Notes under the pieces: generated by a model
What the model was told of the DNA's origin: nothing
Database searches by the model: none
Seen by the model: the letters and a program-made list of their open reading frames with translations, nothing else
Shown: positions 44,041-53,107 of the stretch, piece after piece
How the letters are laid out: each line of letters begins with the position of its first letter
Numbering within the stretch: the stretch's first letter is position 1
NCBI RefSeq assembly: GCF_007421815.1
Contig: NZ_VLNT01000003.1
Span: 1-64,000 of the forward strand
Origin: Aeromicrobium piscarium
GTDB taxonomy: Bacteria > Actinomycetota > Actinomycetes > Propionibacteriales > Nocardioidaceae
DNA: 64,000 nt
Direction: 5' to 3'
Program-made: the position numbers and the translations under genes

Positions 44041-45126
44041 ATGACGACTGCGTCCCGACGCTCGCCCGCGCCTGCGGACGGACCTCGACCTCGGGGTGGT
44101 ACGCGCCGGCGCCAGCGGCCGCAGCGCCGCTGGGCGTCCCCGCTGGTCATCGGCACCGTGAGTCTGGCGGCCGCCGCCGGTGGCGTCGCCGCCACCACGG
44201 GCGAAGACGCTCCGGTGACCTCCGTCGCGCCGGCTCCCTTGGCCGTCGCCGATGTGCCCACCGTCCCCGATGTGGTCGAGGAATCGATCGATCCGACTGC
44301 CGCGGTCGAGCTGGAATCAGCCCCGGCTCCGGACGCCCAAGGTCTCGCCACCGAGGCCGAGACAGGTCAGGATGTCGATCCGGTCGATCCGCAGACCGCC
44401 GACGAGCCCCCGGAGCCCGGTGCGGAGCCGGAGGCGGCCGAGCCCACCGAGCCCGGTGTCGCGGCACCCGATCCCACACCGCTCACCGACGGCACCAGCC
44501 CTCTGGCGTCGCAGCTGCGTGCGCAGTCGGCGGTGCCCGAGGACACCACCGGCCCGGTCAACCTGGCCTCTGCACTGCTCCCGCCGATGCTCCCGGACTT
44601 CGCCGCGCAGCGCGAGGCGCTGAACGCCGAGAAGGAGCGGATCGCCGGGCTCGTCGAGGAGCGTCGTGCTCAGCTACAGGCCGAGGAGGAGGCCCGCGCC
44701 GCCGAAGAGGCCCGCACGGCCAACGAGTGGGTCATGCCCTTGGAGAACTACCGGTTGTCCGCCCGCTTCGGCCAGGCCGGCCGGATGTGGTCGAGCGGCC
44801 GCCACACGGGTATCGATCTCTCGGCCCCCAGCGGCACACCGCTGTACGCGATGCAAGACGCCGTTGTCGCCTCGACCGGCTACGCCGGGGCTTACGGCAA
44901 CCGCACGGTCCTGCGCCTCGCCGACGGCACCGAGCTCTGGTACGCCCACCAGTCGCGGATCGACGTCGAGCCCGGACAGGTCGTCCGCAAGGGAGATCAG
45001 ATCGGCGCCGTCGGAGCGACCGGCAATGTCACCGGACCGCACCTCCACCTCGAGGTCCATCTCGAGGACGAGAGCGAGGCGGTCGACCCGCTGCCCATCA
45101 TGGAGGAACACGGGCTGCGCCCCTGA
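44041..45126 (+). CDS. M23 metallopeptidase (cell-wall endopeptidase)
   Basis: A 361-residue protein: basic N-terminus, one membrane or signal segment (about 31-53), a long Ala/Pro/Glu/Thr-rich spacer (about 55-180), a short coiled coil (about 188-226) and an LytM/M23 domain (about 230-350). The zinc ligands are H255 and D259 ('GRHTGIDL') and H336 in 'GPHLHLE' (H334/H336). It probably trims peptidoglycan cross-links outside the membrane. The 190-base upstream gap has a possible -10 (TAGAGT near 43991) but no recognised riboswitch. Confidence 0.9.
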   Translation: MTTASRRSPAPADGPRPRGGTRRRQRPQRRWASPLVIGTVSLAAAAGGVAATTGEDAPVTSVAPAPLAVADVPTVPDVVEESIDPTAAVELESAPAPDAQGLATEAETGQDVDPVDPQTADEPPEPGAEPEAAEPTEPGVAAPDPTPLTDGTSPLASQLRAQSAVPEDTTGPVNLASALLPPMLPDFAAQREALNAEKERIAGLVEERRAQLQAEEEARAAEEARTANEWVMPLENYRLSARFGQAGRMWSSGRHTGIDLSAPSGTPLYAMQDAVVASTGYAGAYGNRTVLRLADGTELWYAHQSRIDVEPGQVVRKGDQIGAVGATGNVTGPHLHLEVHLEDESEAVDPLPIMEEHGLRP

Positions 45127-45206
45127 CCTTCACGAAGTATCTGCATCTGCGGTTGCCCCAGCGACCATGGAAGCGCATCTTCCGTGGGCGCGTCTCCGCT
45201 GCCGCA

Positions 45207-45255
45207 GCGGTGACTTACGCACCTCTCAACCGCGCCGAGAGGTGCGTAAGTCACC
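45207..45255. repeat. Palindromic repeat, units F-R
   Basis: One forward unit GCGGTGACTTACGCACCTCT (45207) and one reversed unit GAGAGGTGCGTAAGTCACC (45237-45255) form a strong hairpin. It is the same family as 10364-10479 and 49294-49409. It lies between the converging M23 and VWA genes. The 80 bases before it carry a possible worn copy of the GATGATGC repeat. Confidence 0.9.
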
Positions 45256-45296
45256 TCCCGCGCGGGAGCGCCACCGCCCGGCTACACATCACATTT

Positions 45297-46670
45297 CTAC
45301 ACCGGCAGCAGACGCCCCACCACGGTGCTCAGCTGCTCGATCGTGCAGCACTCGTACATCGGCACGACCTCGCTGTAGGTGAGAGCCTCGGAGTCGCCGA
45401 GCCCCCAGCGTGATCCGTGCTCGGGATTGAGCCAGAAGGTCCGGCGTGACCGCTCCGCGATCCGGTGCAGGGCATCGAGACGGGGTCGCTGGTTGTTGTT
45501 GCGGGCGTCGCCGAGGATCAGCACGGCCGTCCGCGGTCCCACGACCCGGTCGACCTCGACCATGAAATCGGCGAACGCCTCGCCGTAGTCGCTGCTGGTG
45601 TGCCACTTGGTCACCCGAGCCTCCGCCAGGATGCGCGCGCTGAGATCGCCATCGTTCTCGCGGACCAGCTCGGTCACCTCGGCCATGGCGTTGACGAAGG
45701 CGAACACCCGCACCTTGCTGAACTGGTCGCTCAAGGCCTTGACCAGCAGCATCGTGAAGTCGGAGAAGCCCGCGACCGATCCCGACACATCGCACAGCAG
45801 CACGAGCTCGGGACGTGACGGACGCGGTGCGGCGTAGACCGGCTTGACCGGGACGCCACCGGTGCTCATCGCGGCGCGGAGCGTCCGGCGGATGTCGATC
45901 TGCCCACGACGGCGTCGGCGCCGGCGGGCCGAGAGGCGTGTCGCGAGTCGTCGGGCGAGCGGTTGGACGGTGCGGCGCATCTGCGCCAGCTGATGGGCGT
46001 TGGCGCTCAGGAACTCGACGCGATCCTTGCTGGGGGCCACAGCGTGCCGGGAGACCACCTCACGCCCCCGAACCTCGGCGGTACGCCGGCGCGCCTCCGA
46101 CGAGACCGCCTCGCGGAAACGGCCGACGGCGCGTCGCACCTCGTCGCGATGCAGTCGCTCGGTCACCGGTCCGTTGCTGCCGTTGCCGCCCCCGCCACCG
46201 TTGCCGCGGAATCCGACGGCCGCGGCGACGAGAGTCTGCGGCCGCAAGCGCTCCAATGTCTGATAGGCCGACCATCCATGTGTCGACGTGTCAGGGCGGC
46301 CGACCTCGCCGAGCAGGTCGACCGCCACCTCGGCGAGCTGGTCCAGCGCCCGCGGATCGTCGTCGGCGAGCGCCATCGCGAGCAGGTCGCGCAGTTGCTC
46401 CACGGTATCGGCCGCGAGCTCGTCGCGGGCGGCCTCCGGGGCCCCGATGCCGGCGGGAAAGAACAGATCGAAGGTCATGTCGAAGACATCGCGTTGACCG
46501 TCCCGGCGCACGAGCGCTGCGGCCAGGCCCTCGCGAAGGATCTCGCGGTCGTCGAAGCCGAGGACCGTCGCGACCTGCGCGGCGTCGATGGTCTCGCTGG
46601 GTCCGGCGTTGATGCCCTTGAGCCTCAGCGCCTCGACGAAGGAGACCAGGCGTTCGGCGACGTCGGTCAC
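45297..46670 (-). CDS. VWA-domain protein (CoxE-like), MoxR partner
   Basis: A 457-residue protein with a helical N-terminal half, a Gly/Asn-rich linker (about 155-168), a strongly basic stretch (RARRRRRRR near 248-255) and a C-terminal von Willebrand A domain with the MIDAS motif DVSGS (294-298). GTG 46670 overlaps the stop of the MoxR gene (GTGA). MoxR-VWA pairs act as metal-loading or complex-remodelling chaperones (as CoxD-CoxE); the client is unknown and no oxidoreductase gene is next to them. Confidence 0.87.
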   Translation of the reverse strand: MTDVAERLVSFVEALRLKGINAGPSETIDAAQVATVLGFDDREILREGLAAALVRRDGQRDVFDMTFDLFFPAGIGAPEAARDELAADTVEQLRDLLAMALADDDPRALDQLAEVAVDLLGEVGRPDTSTHGWSAYQTLERLRPQTLVAAAVGFRGNGGGGGNGSNGPVTERLHRDEVRRAVGRFREAVSSEARRRTAEVRGREVVSRHAVAPSKDRVEFLSANAHQLAQMRRTVQPLARRLATRLSARRRRRRRGQIDIRRTLRAAMSTGGVPVKPVYAAPRPSRPELVLLCDVSGSVAGFSDFTMLLVKALSDQFSKVRVFAFVNAMAEVTELVRENDGDLSARILAEARVTKWHTSSDYGEAFADFMVEVDRVVGPRTAVLILGDARNNNQRPRLDALHRIAERSRRTFWLNPEHGSRWGLGDSEALTYSEVVPMYECCTIEQLSTVVGRLLPV

Positions 46671-47545
46671 GAGGTCTCGCTGAGGGTGAGCGCCGTCCGC
46701 GCCTTGTCGATATCGTCCTGGTGCTTCACCACGACGCCCAGGGTCTCGGAGATGACCGCGTCGTCGAGGGAGTGGGCGCCCAGCGCGACGAGGGTCCGTG
46801 CCCAGTCGAGGGTCTCCGAGACCGACGGCGCCTTGCGCAGTCCGCTCGCCCGCAGCGCACCCACGACCCGCACCACGGAGTCGGCGAGCGCCGCATCCAG
46901 CCCGGGAACCTTGAGAGAGACGATCTCGCGCTCCAGCTCCGGTTCGGGGAACTCGATGTGCAGGAAGAGGCAACGTCGGCGCAGTGCCTCGCTGAGTTCG
47001 CGCGTGGCATTCGAGGTCAGGACGACGAAGGGACGCTGGATCGCGGTGACGGTGCCGAGCTCCGGCACGGTCACCTGGAAGTCGCCGAGGACCTCGAGGA
47101 GGAGGCCCTCGATCTCGACATCGGCCTTGTCCGTCTCATCGATCAAGAGCACGGTGGGCCCGTCGTTGCGGATCGCGGTGAGCAGCGGCCGCGGCAGCAG
47201 GAACTCCTCGCTGAAGATGTCGTCGCGGGCGTCGTCCCAGGTCTCGTTCCCACTGCCGGAGCTGATCCGCAGGAGCTGCTTGGCATGGTTCCACTCATAG
47301 AGCGCACGGGCCTCGTCGACGCCCTCGTAGCACTGCAGTCGGACGAGATCCGCGCCGCAGGCAGTCGCCACCGCTCGGGACAGCTCGGTCTTGCCGACTC
47401 CAGCGGGCCCCTCGACCAGGAGCGGCTTGCCCAGTTCGCTGGCGAGGAAGACGGTGGTGGCGATGGCATCGGAGGCCAGATACCCCGCGCCCGCGAGGCG
47501 CTCCTTGACGTCCTGGACCGACTCGAAGGGCATGCTGCGTGTCAT
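46667..47545 (-). CDS. MoxR-family AAA+ ATPase
   Basis: A 292-residue AAA+ ATPase with Walker A GPAGVGKTE (46-54), Walker B 'LLIDETDKA' and sensor 'VLTSNATRELSEALRRRC'. ATG 47545 lies six bases after TAGATT on the minus strand (47552-47557), so it is likely leaderless. It is coupled by GTGA to the VWA gene and works with it. It is divergent from the small SRPBCC gene 18 bases away, so the two promoters overlap. Confidence 0.92.
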   Translation of the reverse strand: MTRSMPFESVQDVKERLAGAGYLASDAIATTVFLASELGKPLLVEGPAGVGKTELSRAVATACGADLVRLQCYEGVDEARALYEWNHAKQLLRISSGSGNETWDDARDDIFSEEFLLPRPLLTAIRNDGPTVLLIDETDKADVEIEGLLLEVLGDFQVTVPELGTVTAIQRPFVVLTSNATRELSEALRRRCLFLHIEFPEPELEREIVSLKVPGLDAALADSVVRVVGALRASGLRKAPSVSETLDWARTLVALGAHSLDDAVISETLGVVVKHQDDIDKARTALTLSETS

Positions 47546-47563
47546 GGCGTCAATCTAGTACCC

Positions 47564-47944
47564 ATGGTCTACGTCGAGTACGCGCTGTCGAGTCCTCACC
47601 GTCCCGAGCGGGCCTTCGACCGGTTGACGCGGTGGGAAGACCACTCGGTCCCGTTCACCCGGATCCGGCGCACGCCCGAGGGATTCACGGCGCGGACGGG
47701 TCTTGGTCCGCTCGCCTTCGATGATCCGATGGTGATCGCCCGGTGGGAGCCCGGACGCCGCGTCGAACTGATCAAGCGTGGCCGGGTCGTGCGGGGATGG
47801 GCCGTGATCGAGGTGGCGCCCGACGGCGAGGGCAGCCGTGTCGTCTGGCGCGAGGAGCTCGGTGTGCCCGGAATGCCGGGGGTGCTTCTGCGTGGGCCGT
47901 CGCGGTGGATGGTGCGACATCTGGTACGCCGCCTCGTCGGCTGA
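47564..47944 (+). CDS. SRPBCC-family protein
   Basis: A 126-residue protein ('VYVEYALSSPHRPERAFDRLTRW') of the SRPBCC fold, probably binding a hydrophobic ligand. ATG 47564 is supported by the family N-terminus. The promoter must overlap that of moxR (the TAGTAC/TAGATT region, 47552-47561), so the two genes may compete. It is followed 19 bases later by the M20 peptidase gene with its own -10. Confidence 0.8.
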   Translation: MVYVEYALSSPHRPERAFDRLTRWEDHSVPFTRIRRTPEGFTARTGLGPLAFDDPMVIARWEPGRRVELIKRGRVVRGWAVIEVAPDGEGSRVVWREELGVPGMPGVLLRGPSRWMVRHLVRRLVG

Positions 47945-47963
47945 TGCCCCGTACGATCGGGAC

Positions 47964-49256
47964 ATGGGGTACCTGCCTGACGCCGAGACCGTCGACATCT
48001 GCCGTGACCTGATCCGCATGGACACCTCCAACTTCGGAGACGATTCGGGACCGGGGGAGCGGGCGGCCGCCGAATACGTCGCCGCATCGCTCGCCGAGGC
48101 CGGCATCGAGTCCCAGATCTATGAGTCCGAGCCGGGCCGGGCCACTCTCGTCGCCCGGTGGGGCAACCAGGACTCGTCCCGCCCGGGACTGGTGATCCAC
48201 GGACATCTGGACGTCGTGCCGGCGGAGGCCGCTGACTGGAGTGTCGACCCGTTCGCCGCCGAGATCGTCGACGGCTACCTGTACGGACGTGGCGCGGTCG
48301 ACATGAAGGACTTCGACGCGATGCTGCTGTCGGTGGTGCGGGCACGGCAGCGAGCCGGCGCGATCCCCGATCGTCCGATCCTCCTCGTCTTCACCGCCGA
48401 CGAGGAGGCCGGTGGCCGCAAGGGCGCTCACTGGCTCGTCGCTCACCATCCCGAGTGGTTCGAGGGGTGCACCGAGGCGATCGGGGAGGTCGGGGGGTTC
48501 TCGACCGAGGTCGGTGGCCAGCGTCTGTACCTCGTGGAGTCCGGGGAGAAGGGCATCGCGTGGATGCGGTTGACGGCGAGCGGCACCGCCGGACACGGTT
48601 CGATGCGCAATGACGACAATCCCGTCGCACATCTGGCGCGTGGTCTCGCGGCCCTTGGCGATCACGTGTGGCCCGAGGAGCCTGGTCCCTCGATGCGCCT
48701 GCTGTTGGACAAGGTGCGGGAGCTCACCGGGGCGGTGGGCTCGCCCGCCGAGCTGCTGGGTCACTTCGGTCCGGCCGTGCGGATGATCGGCGCGGGGCTG
48801 CGTAACACGACGAATCCGACCATGCTCCAGGCCGGGTACAAGCACAATGTGGTGCCGGGCGAGGCCGTCGCCTTCGTGGATGGCCGCTACCTGCCGGGCC
48901 ACGCCGAGACCTTCATGCCGGCGGTGCAGGAGATCGTGGGGGACAAGGTGAGTGTGGACTCGCACACCTTCGACCGAGCCTTGGAGTACGCCTTCGAGGG
49001 CGACCTGGTCGATGCGATGTCGGTGTCCCTGCACCGGCACGATCCGGAAGCCCACATCGCACCGTTCCTGATGTCCGGCGGCACCGATGCCAAGGCCTTC
49101 GACAAGCTCGGCATCACCTCCTACGGCTTCACGCCGCTACGGCTGCCAGCCGATCTGGACTTCACGGCGCTGTTCCACGGCGTCGATGAGCGGGTTCCGC
49201 TCGATGCGCTCGAGTTCGGCTCCCGCGTCTTCGACACCTTCCTCGACCTCGCCTGA
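47964..49256 (+). CDS. M20-family metallopeptidase (ArgE/DapE-like)
   Basis: A 430-residue zinc peptidase. The metal motifs are 'IHGHLDVVP', 'GRGAVDMKDF', 'TADEEAGG' and 'SGGTDAKAF', with the dimerisation segment 'ASGTAGHGSM'. It belongs to the broad DapE/ArgE/CPG2 group; the substrate is probably a dipeptide or N-acyl amino acid. ATG 47964 is six bases after TACGAT (47952-47957). A mycobacterial homologue (Rv2141c) also lies near uppP. Confidence 0.9.
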   Translation: MGYLPDAETVDICRDLIRMDTSNFGDDSGPGERAAAEYVAASLAEAGIESQIYESEPGRATLVARWGNQDSSRPGLVIHGHLDVVPAEAADWSVDPFAAEIVDGYLYGRGAVDMKDFDAMLLSVVRARQRAGAIPDRPILLVFTADEEAGGRKGAHWLVAHHPEWFEGCTEAIGEVGGFSTEVGGQRLYLVESGEKGIAWMRLTASGTAGHGSMRNDDNPVAHLARGLAALGDHVWPEEPGPSMRLLLDKVRELTGAVGSPAELLGHFGPAVRMIGAGLRNTTNPTMLQAGYKHNVVPGEAVAFVDGRYLPGHAETFMPAVQEIVGDKVSVDSHTFDRALEYAFEGDLVDAMSVSLHRHDPEAHIAPFLMSGGTDAKAFDKLGITSYGFTPLRLPADLDFTALFHGVDERVPLDALEFGSRVFDTFLDLA

Positions 49257-49293
49257 CCCTGACCCCTGGCGGTGAGCCCACACCCTGGCGTTG

Positions 49294-49409
49294 GGCGATG
49301 AGCTACGCACCCCTCGTTCCGATGGACGGTGAATGACGCACCTCTCGCCGTGGTCGAGAGGTGCGTACGCCACCGCTCCGGCAGCTGAGACGTGCGTAGG
49401 TCACCGCTC
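49294..49409. repeat. Palindromic repeat cluster, units F-F-R-R
   Basis: Forward units at 49294-49315 and 49326-49346, reversed units at 49356-49376 and 49387-49407. The best unit reads GAGAGGTGCGTACGCCACCG. The order is the same as at 10364-10479, but the units are more worn. It lies between the converging M20 and DUF5703 genes. Confidence 0.85.
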
Positions 49410-49432
49410 TGGGGTGGGGAAGGGGGAGTGGG

Positions 49433-49618
49433 TCAGAAGGTGGGGCGCATGCGGATGATCTTGCGACGGAGGCGCACGGTGCGCTCGCCGCTGCGGTCGC
49501 GACGGAGCCGGTCGAGCTCCCATCCCTGGAACTCGGCGGCATCGGTCAACATCCGGCACACCGCCTGCCGCGACTGGGTGCGCGAGATCGACATGTTCCA
49601 GAACTCGTACTCAACCAT
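49433..49618 (-). CDS. DUF5703-family small protein
   Basis: A 61-residue protein starting 'MVEYEFWNMSISR', a pattern conserved in actinobacteria (Rv2134/Rv2135-region neighbours of uppP). The C-terminus is strongly basic ('RLRRKIIRMRP'). ATG 49618 follows AGGAG; an ATG at 49630, in ATGA overlap with the aldo/keto reductase stop, is also possible. Function unknown. Confidence 0.75.
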   Translation of the reverse strand: MVEYEFWNMSISRTQSRQAVCRMLTDAAEFQGWELDRLRRDRSGERTVRLRRKIIRMRPTF

Positions 49619-49626
49619 GGTGCTCC

Positions 49627-50568
49627 TCATGAGACATCGGACAAGGCGTCGGCGATCTGTGCCGGCAGTGTGAGGCTCTCCGATCCCAGTGATTCCTCCA
49701 ACTGGGCCACCGTACGCGCCCCCACCAGAAGTGCCCCGACCCCGGGCCGGTCGCGTGCCCACGCCAGCGCGGTGTGCGTCATCGGCACCCCGAGGCCCTC
49801 AGACGCCTTGGCGACGGCATCGACGATGCGCGTCTTCGGGCCCGACAGATAGGCCGAGACGAACGGCTCCCAGTGGGCATCGGCGGCTCGGGAATCTCCC
49901 GGGATGCCACCGCGGTACTTGCCCGTGAGCACGCCGCGGCCCAGTGGAGACCAGGCGAGGACGCTCATGCCCAGATAGTCCGCCGCCGCGATCACATCGG
50001 CCTCGGCGCCGCGATTCAGCAAGGAGTACTCCACCTGGGCGCCGACGAGCGGGACACCACCGCCCAGACGCTCGAAGCGGGCATAGGCGAGCGAGGTCTG
50101 CCACCCCGAGTAGTTGCTGATACCCGCGTAGCGCACTCGTCCTGACCGCACCGCGTCGTCCAGTGTCGCCATCGCCTCGTCGATCGGCGTCGTCTCGTCG
50201 AAGCGATGGATCTGCCACAGGTCGAGATGATCGGTGCCGAGATCGCGCAACGACTGATCGAGCTGGGCGAGCAGGGTCCGGCGTGACGAGTCGCGCACCA
50301 CCGTCCCGTCGCGATGGGACAAACCGGCCTTGCCGGCGAGCACCACCTGGTCCCGCGCACCGGACTTGGCGAGGAGCCGGCCCAGCAGCTCCTCGGTACG
50401 GCCCTCGCCGTAGATCGGTGCCGTGTCCACGAGCGTTCCGCCGCCGTCGAGGAAGGCAGCGAGGAGGTCCTCGGCGACGTAATCGTCGACGATCGTGCCC
50501 CACGTCATCGTGCCCAGACCCAGGCGCGAGACTTCCAGTCCGGAGCCACCCAGCCGCCGCATCAACAT
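49627..50568 (-). CDS. Aldo/keto reductase
   Basis: A 313-residue NADPH-dependent reductase with a TIM-barrel fold. The catalytic tetrad is visible: Asp in 'DTAPIYGEG', its Tyr, Lys in 'LAGKAGLSH' and His in 'WQIHRFD'. ATG 50568 is six bases after TACCCT (minus strand, 50575-50580). It is divergent from uppP, 48 bases apart. The carbonyl substrate is unknown. Confidence 0.9.
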   Translation of the reverse strand: MLMRRLGGSGLEVSRLGLGTMTWGTIVDDYVAEDLLAAFLDGGGTLVDTAPIYGEGRTEELLGRLLAKSGARDQVVLAGKAGLSHRDGTVVRDSSRRTLLAQLDQSLRDLGTDHLDLWQIHRFDETTPIDEAMATLDDAVRSGRVRYAGISNYSGWQTSLAYARFERLGGGVPLVGAQVEYSLLNRGAEADVIAAADYLGMSVLAWSPLGRGVLTGKYRGGIPGDSRAADAHWEPFVSAYLSGPKTRIVDAVAKASEGLGVPMTHTALAWARDRPGVGALLVGARTVAQLEESLGSESLTLPAQIADALSDVS

Positions 50569-50616
50569 GCCAGCAGGGTAGCCAGTCGGGCCTGGAGCCG
50601 CGTGTAGGCTCGCACG

Positions 50617-51453
50617 GTGGATTTGCTGCGATCAGTCGTCCTGGGTCTCATCCAGGGGCTCACCGAGTTCCTCCCGATCTCCAGTAGCGCGCATCTGGCG
50701 ATCTTCCCGCAGCTCTTCGGATGGGGTGATCCGGGTGCCGCGTACACGGCGGTGATCCAGATCGGCACCGAGCTGGCGGTCGTGCTCTACTTCTGGCGCG
50801 ATATCTGGACCATCGGGTCGGGCTGGGTGCGCGGTGTCTTCTCAGCCGAGGCACGTCGCGCACCCGAATGGCAGATGGGCTGGTTCATCATCATCGGCTC
50901 CCTGCCGATCGTGATCCTCGGGCTGCTGCTCGAGGACCTCATCGACCGTGAGTTCCGCAGTCTATGGATCATCGCGACGACCCTCGTGGTGCTCGGCGTG
51001 GTGCTCGGCATCTCCGAGAAGGTCGGACGCAAGAACCGGGCCATCGAGCAGATGACGATGCGACACGCGGTGATGCTCGGCGCGGCTCAGGCCGCGGCTC
51101 TCGTGCCGGGCGTGTCCCGCTCCGGCGCCACCATCTCGATGGGGCTCTTCCTCGGCTACGAACGCCGGGCCGCCACGCGCTACGCCTTCCTGCTCGCCAT
51201 CCCCGCCGTCGTCGGAGCGGGCGTCTACAAGCTCAAGGACATCCCGGGAGCCGAGAACGCCTACGGCACCGGCCCGACGATCGTGGGCACCGTGGTGTCC
51301 TTCGTGGTCGGTCTCGCCGTCATCCACTGGCTTCTGCGCTATGTGAGCACGCGTTCGTACGCGCCGTTCGTGGTCTACCGGATCGTGCTCGGCCTCGCGG
51401 TGATGGGACTGCTGGCCGCCGGCGTGCTGTCCGCTTCGTACCTGGCAGTCTGA
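50617..51453 (+). CDS. uppP: Undecaprenyl-diphosphatase
   Basis: A 278-residue BacA-type membrane phosphatase that recycles the cell-wall lipid carrier undecaprenyl diphosphate. The active-site motifs 'GLTEFLPISSSAH' (with the catalytic Glu) and 'PGVSRSGATIS' are intact, and about eight helices are predicted. GTG 50617 is six bases after TAGGCT (50605-50610). Its neighbours (DUF5703, aldo/keto reductase, mshC, PAC2) match the Rv2125-Rv2137 region. Confidence 0.96.
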   Translation: MDLLRSVVLGLIQGLTEFLPISSSAHLAIFPQLFGWGDPGAAYTAVIQIGTELAVVLYFWRDIWTIGSGWVRGVFSAEARRAPEWQMGWFIIIGSLPIVILGLLLEDLIDREFRSLWIIATTLVVLGVVLGISEKVGRKNRAIEQMTMRHAVMLGAAQAAALVPGVSRSGATISMGLFLGYERRAATRYAFLLAIPAVVGAGVYKLKDIPGAENAYGTGPTIVGTVVSFVVGLAVIHWLLRYVSTRSYAPFVVYRIVLGLAVMGLLAAGVLSASYLAV

Positions 51454-51456
51454 CCC

Positions 51457-52131
51457 GTGAGCGAGCACCGTTACCCGGACGCGGATCGCGCCGCCGTGTA
51501 CCGGGTGATCGCCGAGCGCCGGGACATGCGCCATTTCGCCGGGGGAGAGGTGGACCGGGCGACATTGCAGCGCCTGCTCGCGGCCGCGCACCGGGCGCCG
51601 AGCGTCGGGCTGATGCAGCCCTGGCGCTTCTGTCGCATCACCGATCCGGGCCTGCGCGCCGCGATCGGCGATCTGGTCCGCGACGAGACCGAGCTGACCG
51701 CCGAGGCGCTGGGCGATCGTGGCGCGGAGTTCTCCCGACTGAAGGTCGAGGGCATCGCCGAGTGTGCCGAGCTGTTGGTGGTGGCGCTCACGGAGGACCG
51801 TGAGCGCCACGTCTTCGGACGCCGCACCATGCCGCACATGGATCTGGCCTCGGCATCGTGCGCCATCCAGAACCTGTGGCTCGCCGCGCGGACCGAGGGC
51901 CTCGGCATGGGATGGGTCTCGCTGTTCGACCCCGAGCGTCTGGGGATGCTGCTGGGATTCCCGCCGGGCGCCGAGCCGATCGCCGTGCTCTGCCTCGGCC
52001 CGGTGGACGAGTTCTACGCACGGCCGATGCTCGAGGAGACCGGATGGACGACGGCGCAGCCGTTGGAGGAGCTACTCGCCGAGAACGGCTGGCCCGGCGG
52101 AGGGGCGCCTACAGCCACCCCGAGCGCTTGA
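51457..52131 (+). CDS. bluB: 5,6-Dimethylbenzimidazole synthase
   Basis: A 224-residue flavin-destroying enzyme that turns FMNH2 into 5,6-dimethylbenzimidazole, the lower ligand of vitamin B12. It has 'RRDMRHF', 'GLMQPWRF' and 'LASASCAIQNLWLAARTEG', which mark BluB among nitroreductase-fold proteins. It starts three bases after uppP. Its 3' end overlaps the end of corA by 23 bases. No cobalamin riboswitch or other B12 gene is in the window. Confidence 0.9.
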   Translation: MSEHRYPDADRAAVYRVIAERRDMRHFAGGEVDRATLQRLLAAAHRAPSVGLMQPWRFCRITDPGLRAAIGDLVRDETELTAEALGDRGAEFSRLKVEGIAECAELLVVALTEDRERHVFGRRTMPHMDLASASCAIQNLWLAARTEGLGMGWVSLFDPERLGMLLGFPPGAEPIAVLCLGPVDEFYARPMLEETGWTTAQPLEELLAENGWPGGGAPTATPSA

Positions 52132-53077
52132 ACCGCAGATAGGCGTAGCCACAGCCGATAGCCATGATCACCAGGACGAGCGGGTAGCCGAAGGGCCAGC
52201 GCAACTCGGGCATGTCGTGGAAGTTCATCCCGTATATGCCGGCGATCGCGGTGGGTATCGCGAAGAGCGTCGCACCGGCGGTGAGCTTGCGCATGTCGTC
52301 GTTCTGTTGGATCGAGAGCTGGGCGAGATGTGCCGAGAGCGCGTTGTCCAGCAGGCTGTCGACGGCTTCGATGGCGTCGACGGCGCGCTGCAGATGGCCT
52401 GACACGTCGCGGAAGTACGGGCCCGCCTCCCGAGGCGTCACCGCGTCGACCAGACGGGCGAGGGGTTCGCGCAGGGGCAGCACCGCGCGGCGGTACTCCA
52501 GGGACTCGCGCTTGAGCCGGTAGATGCGGTTGGAATCGCGGGTGCGCTCCTCGGAGAACACCGACACCTCGATCTCCTCCACATCGGTCTCGAGCTCGAC
52601 GGCCACATCGTCGTATCCGTCGACGATGCGGTCGAGCACGGCGTGCAGTACCGAGACCGGGCCGTGACGCAGCCGTTCGGGGTCCGCCTCGAGCTCGGCG
52701 CGAGCCTGCGCCAGGGTCGGGCCGCCGTGCCGGACCGTCAGGACGAAGCGCGCGCTGACGCAGACGTCGACCTCGTGGGTCTCCACCTCGTCATCCGCGT
52801 AGCTGACACCGCGCAGCGAGACCAGAAGATAGTCGTGGTACCGGTCGATCTTGGGGCGCTGGTGCGGTTCGAGGATGTCCTCGACGACCAGCGGATGCAG
52901 GCTCAGCGCACGCCCCACATCCTCGATCTCCTCGGGTCCCGGGTCGTCGACGCCGATCCACAGGAACTCGTCGTCTCCGAGGGATTCGACGGCGAAACCC
53001 AGGCCTTGGGGGCCCTCGCCCGGATCGGCGGTGCGCGCCCGCGCGCCGTCACGGTAGATCGCGCAGTCGATGATCAC
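52109..53077 (-). CDS. corA: Magnesium/cobalt transporter CorA
   Basis: A 322-residue CorA: a large cytoplasmic funnel domain, then two C-terminal helices with the selectivity motif GMN ('[13 protein letters not shown]'). GTG 53077 is six bases after CACAAT on the minus strand (53084-53089). The promoter is back to back with that of mshC, 30 bases apart. A second Mg transporter, mgtE, lies just beyond mshC. Confidence 0.93.
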   Translation of the reverse strand: MIIDCAIYRDGARARTADPGEGPQGLGFAVESLGDDEFLWIGVDDPGPEEIEDVGRALSLHPLVVEDILEPHQRPKIDRYHDYLLVSLRGVSYADDEVETHEVDVCVSARFVLTVRHGGPTLAQARAELEADPERLRHGPVSVLHAVLDRIVDGYDDVAVELETDVEEIEVSVFSEERTRDSNRIYRLKRESLEYRRAVLPLREPLARLVDAVTPREAGPYFRDVSGHLQRAVDAIEAVDSLLDNALSAHLAQLSIQQNDDMRKLTAGATLFAIPTAIAGIYGMNFHDMPELRWPFGYPLVLVIMAIGCGYAYLRFKRSGWL

Positions 53078-53107
53078 TCGCTCATTGTGCCCGGATACGC
53101 TCGACCC

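Noticed and set aside
51457-52131. Generic nitroreductase
   Set aside because: The RRDMRHF and GLMQPWRF motifs and the length fit BluB better.
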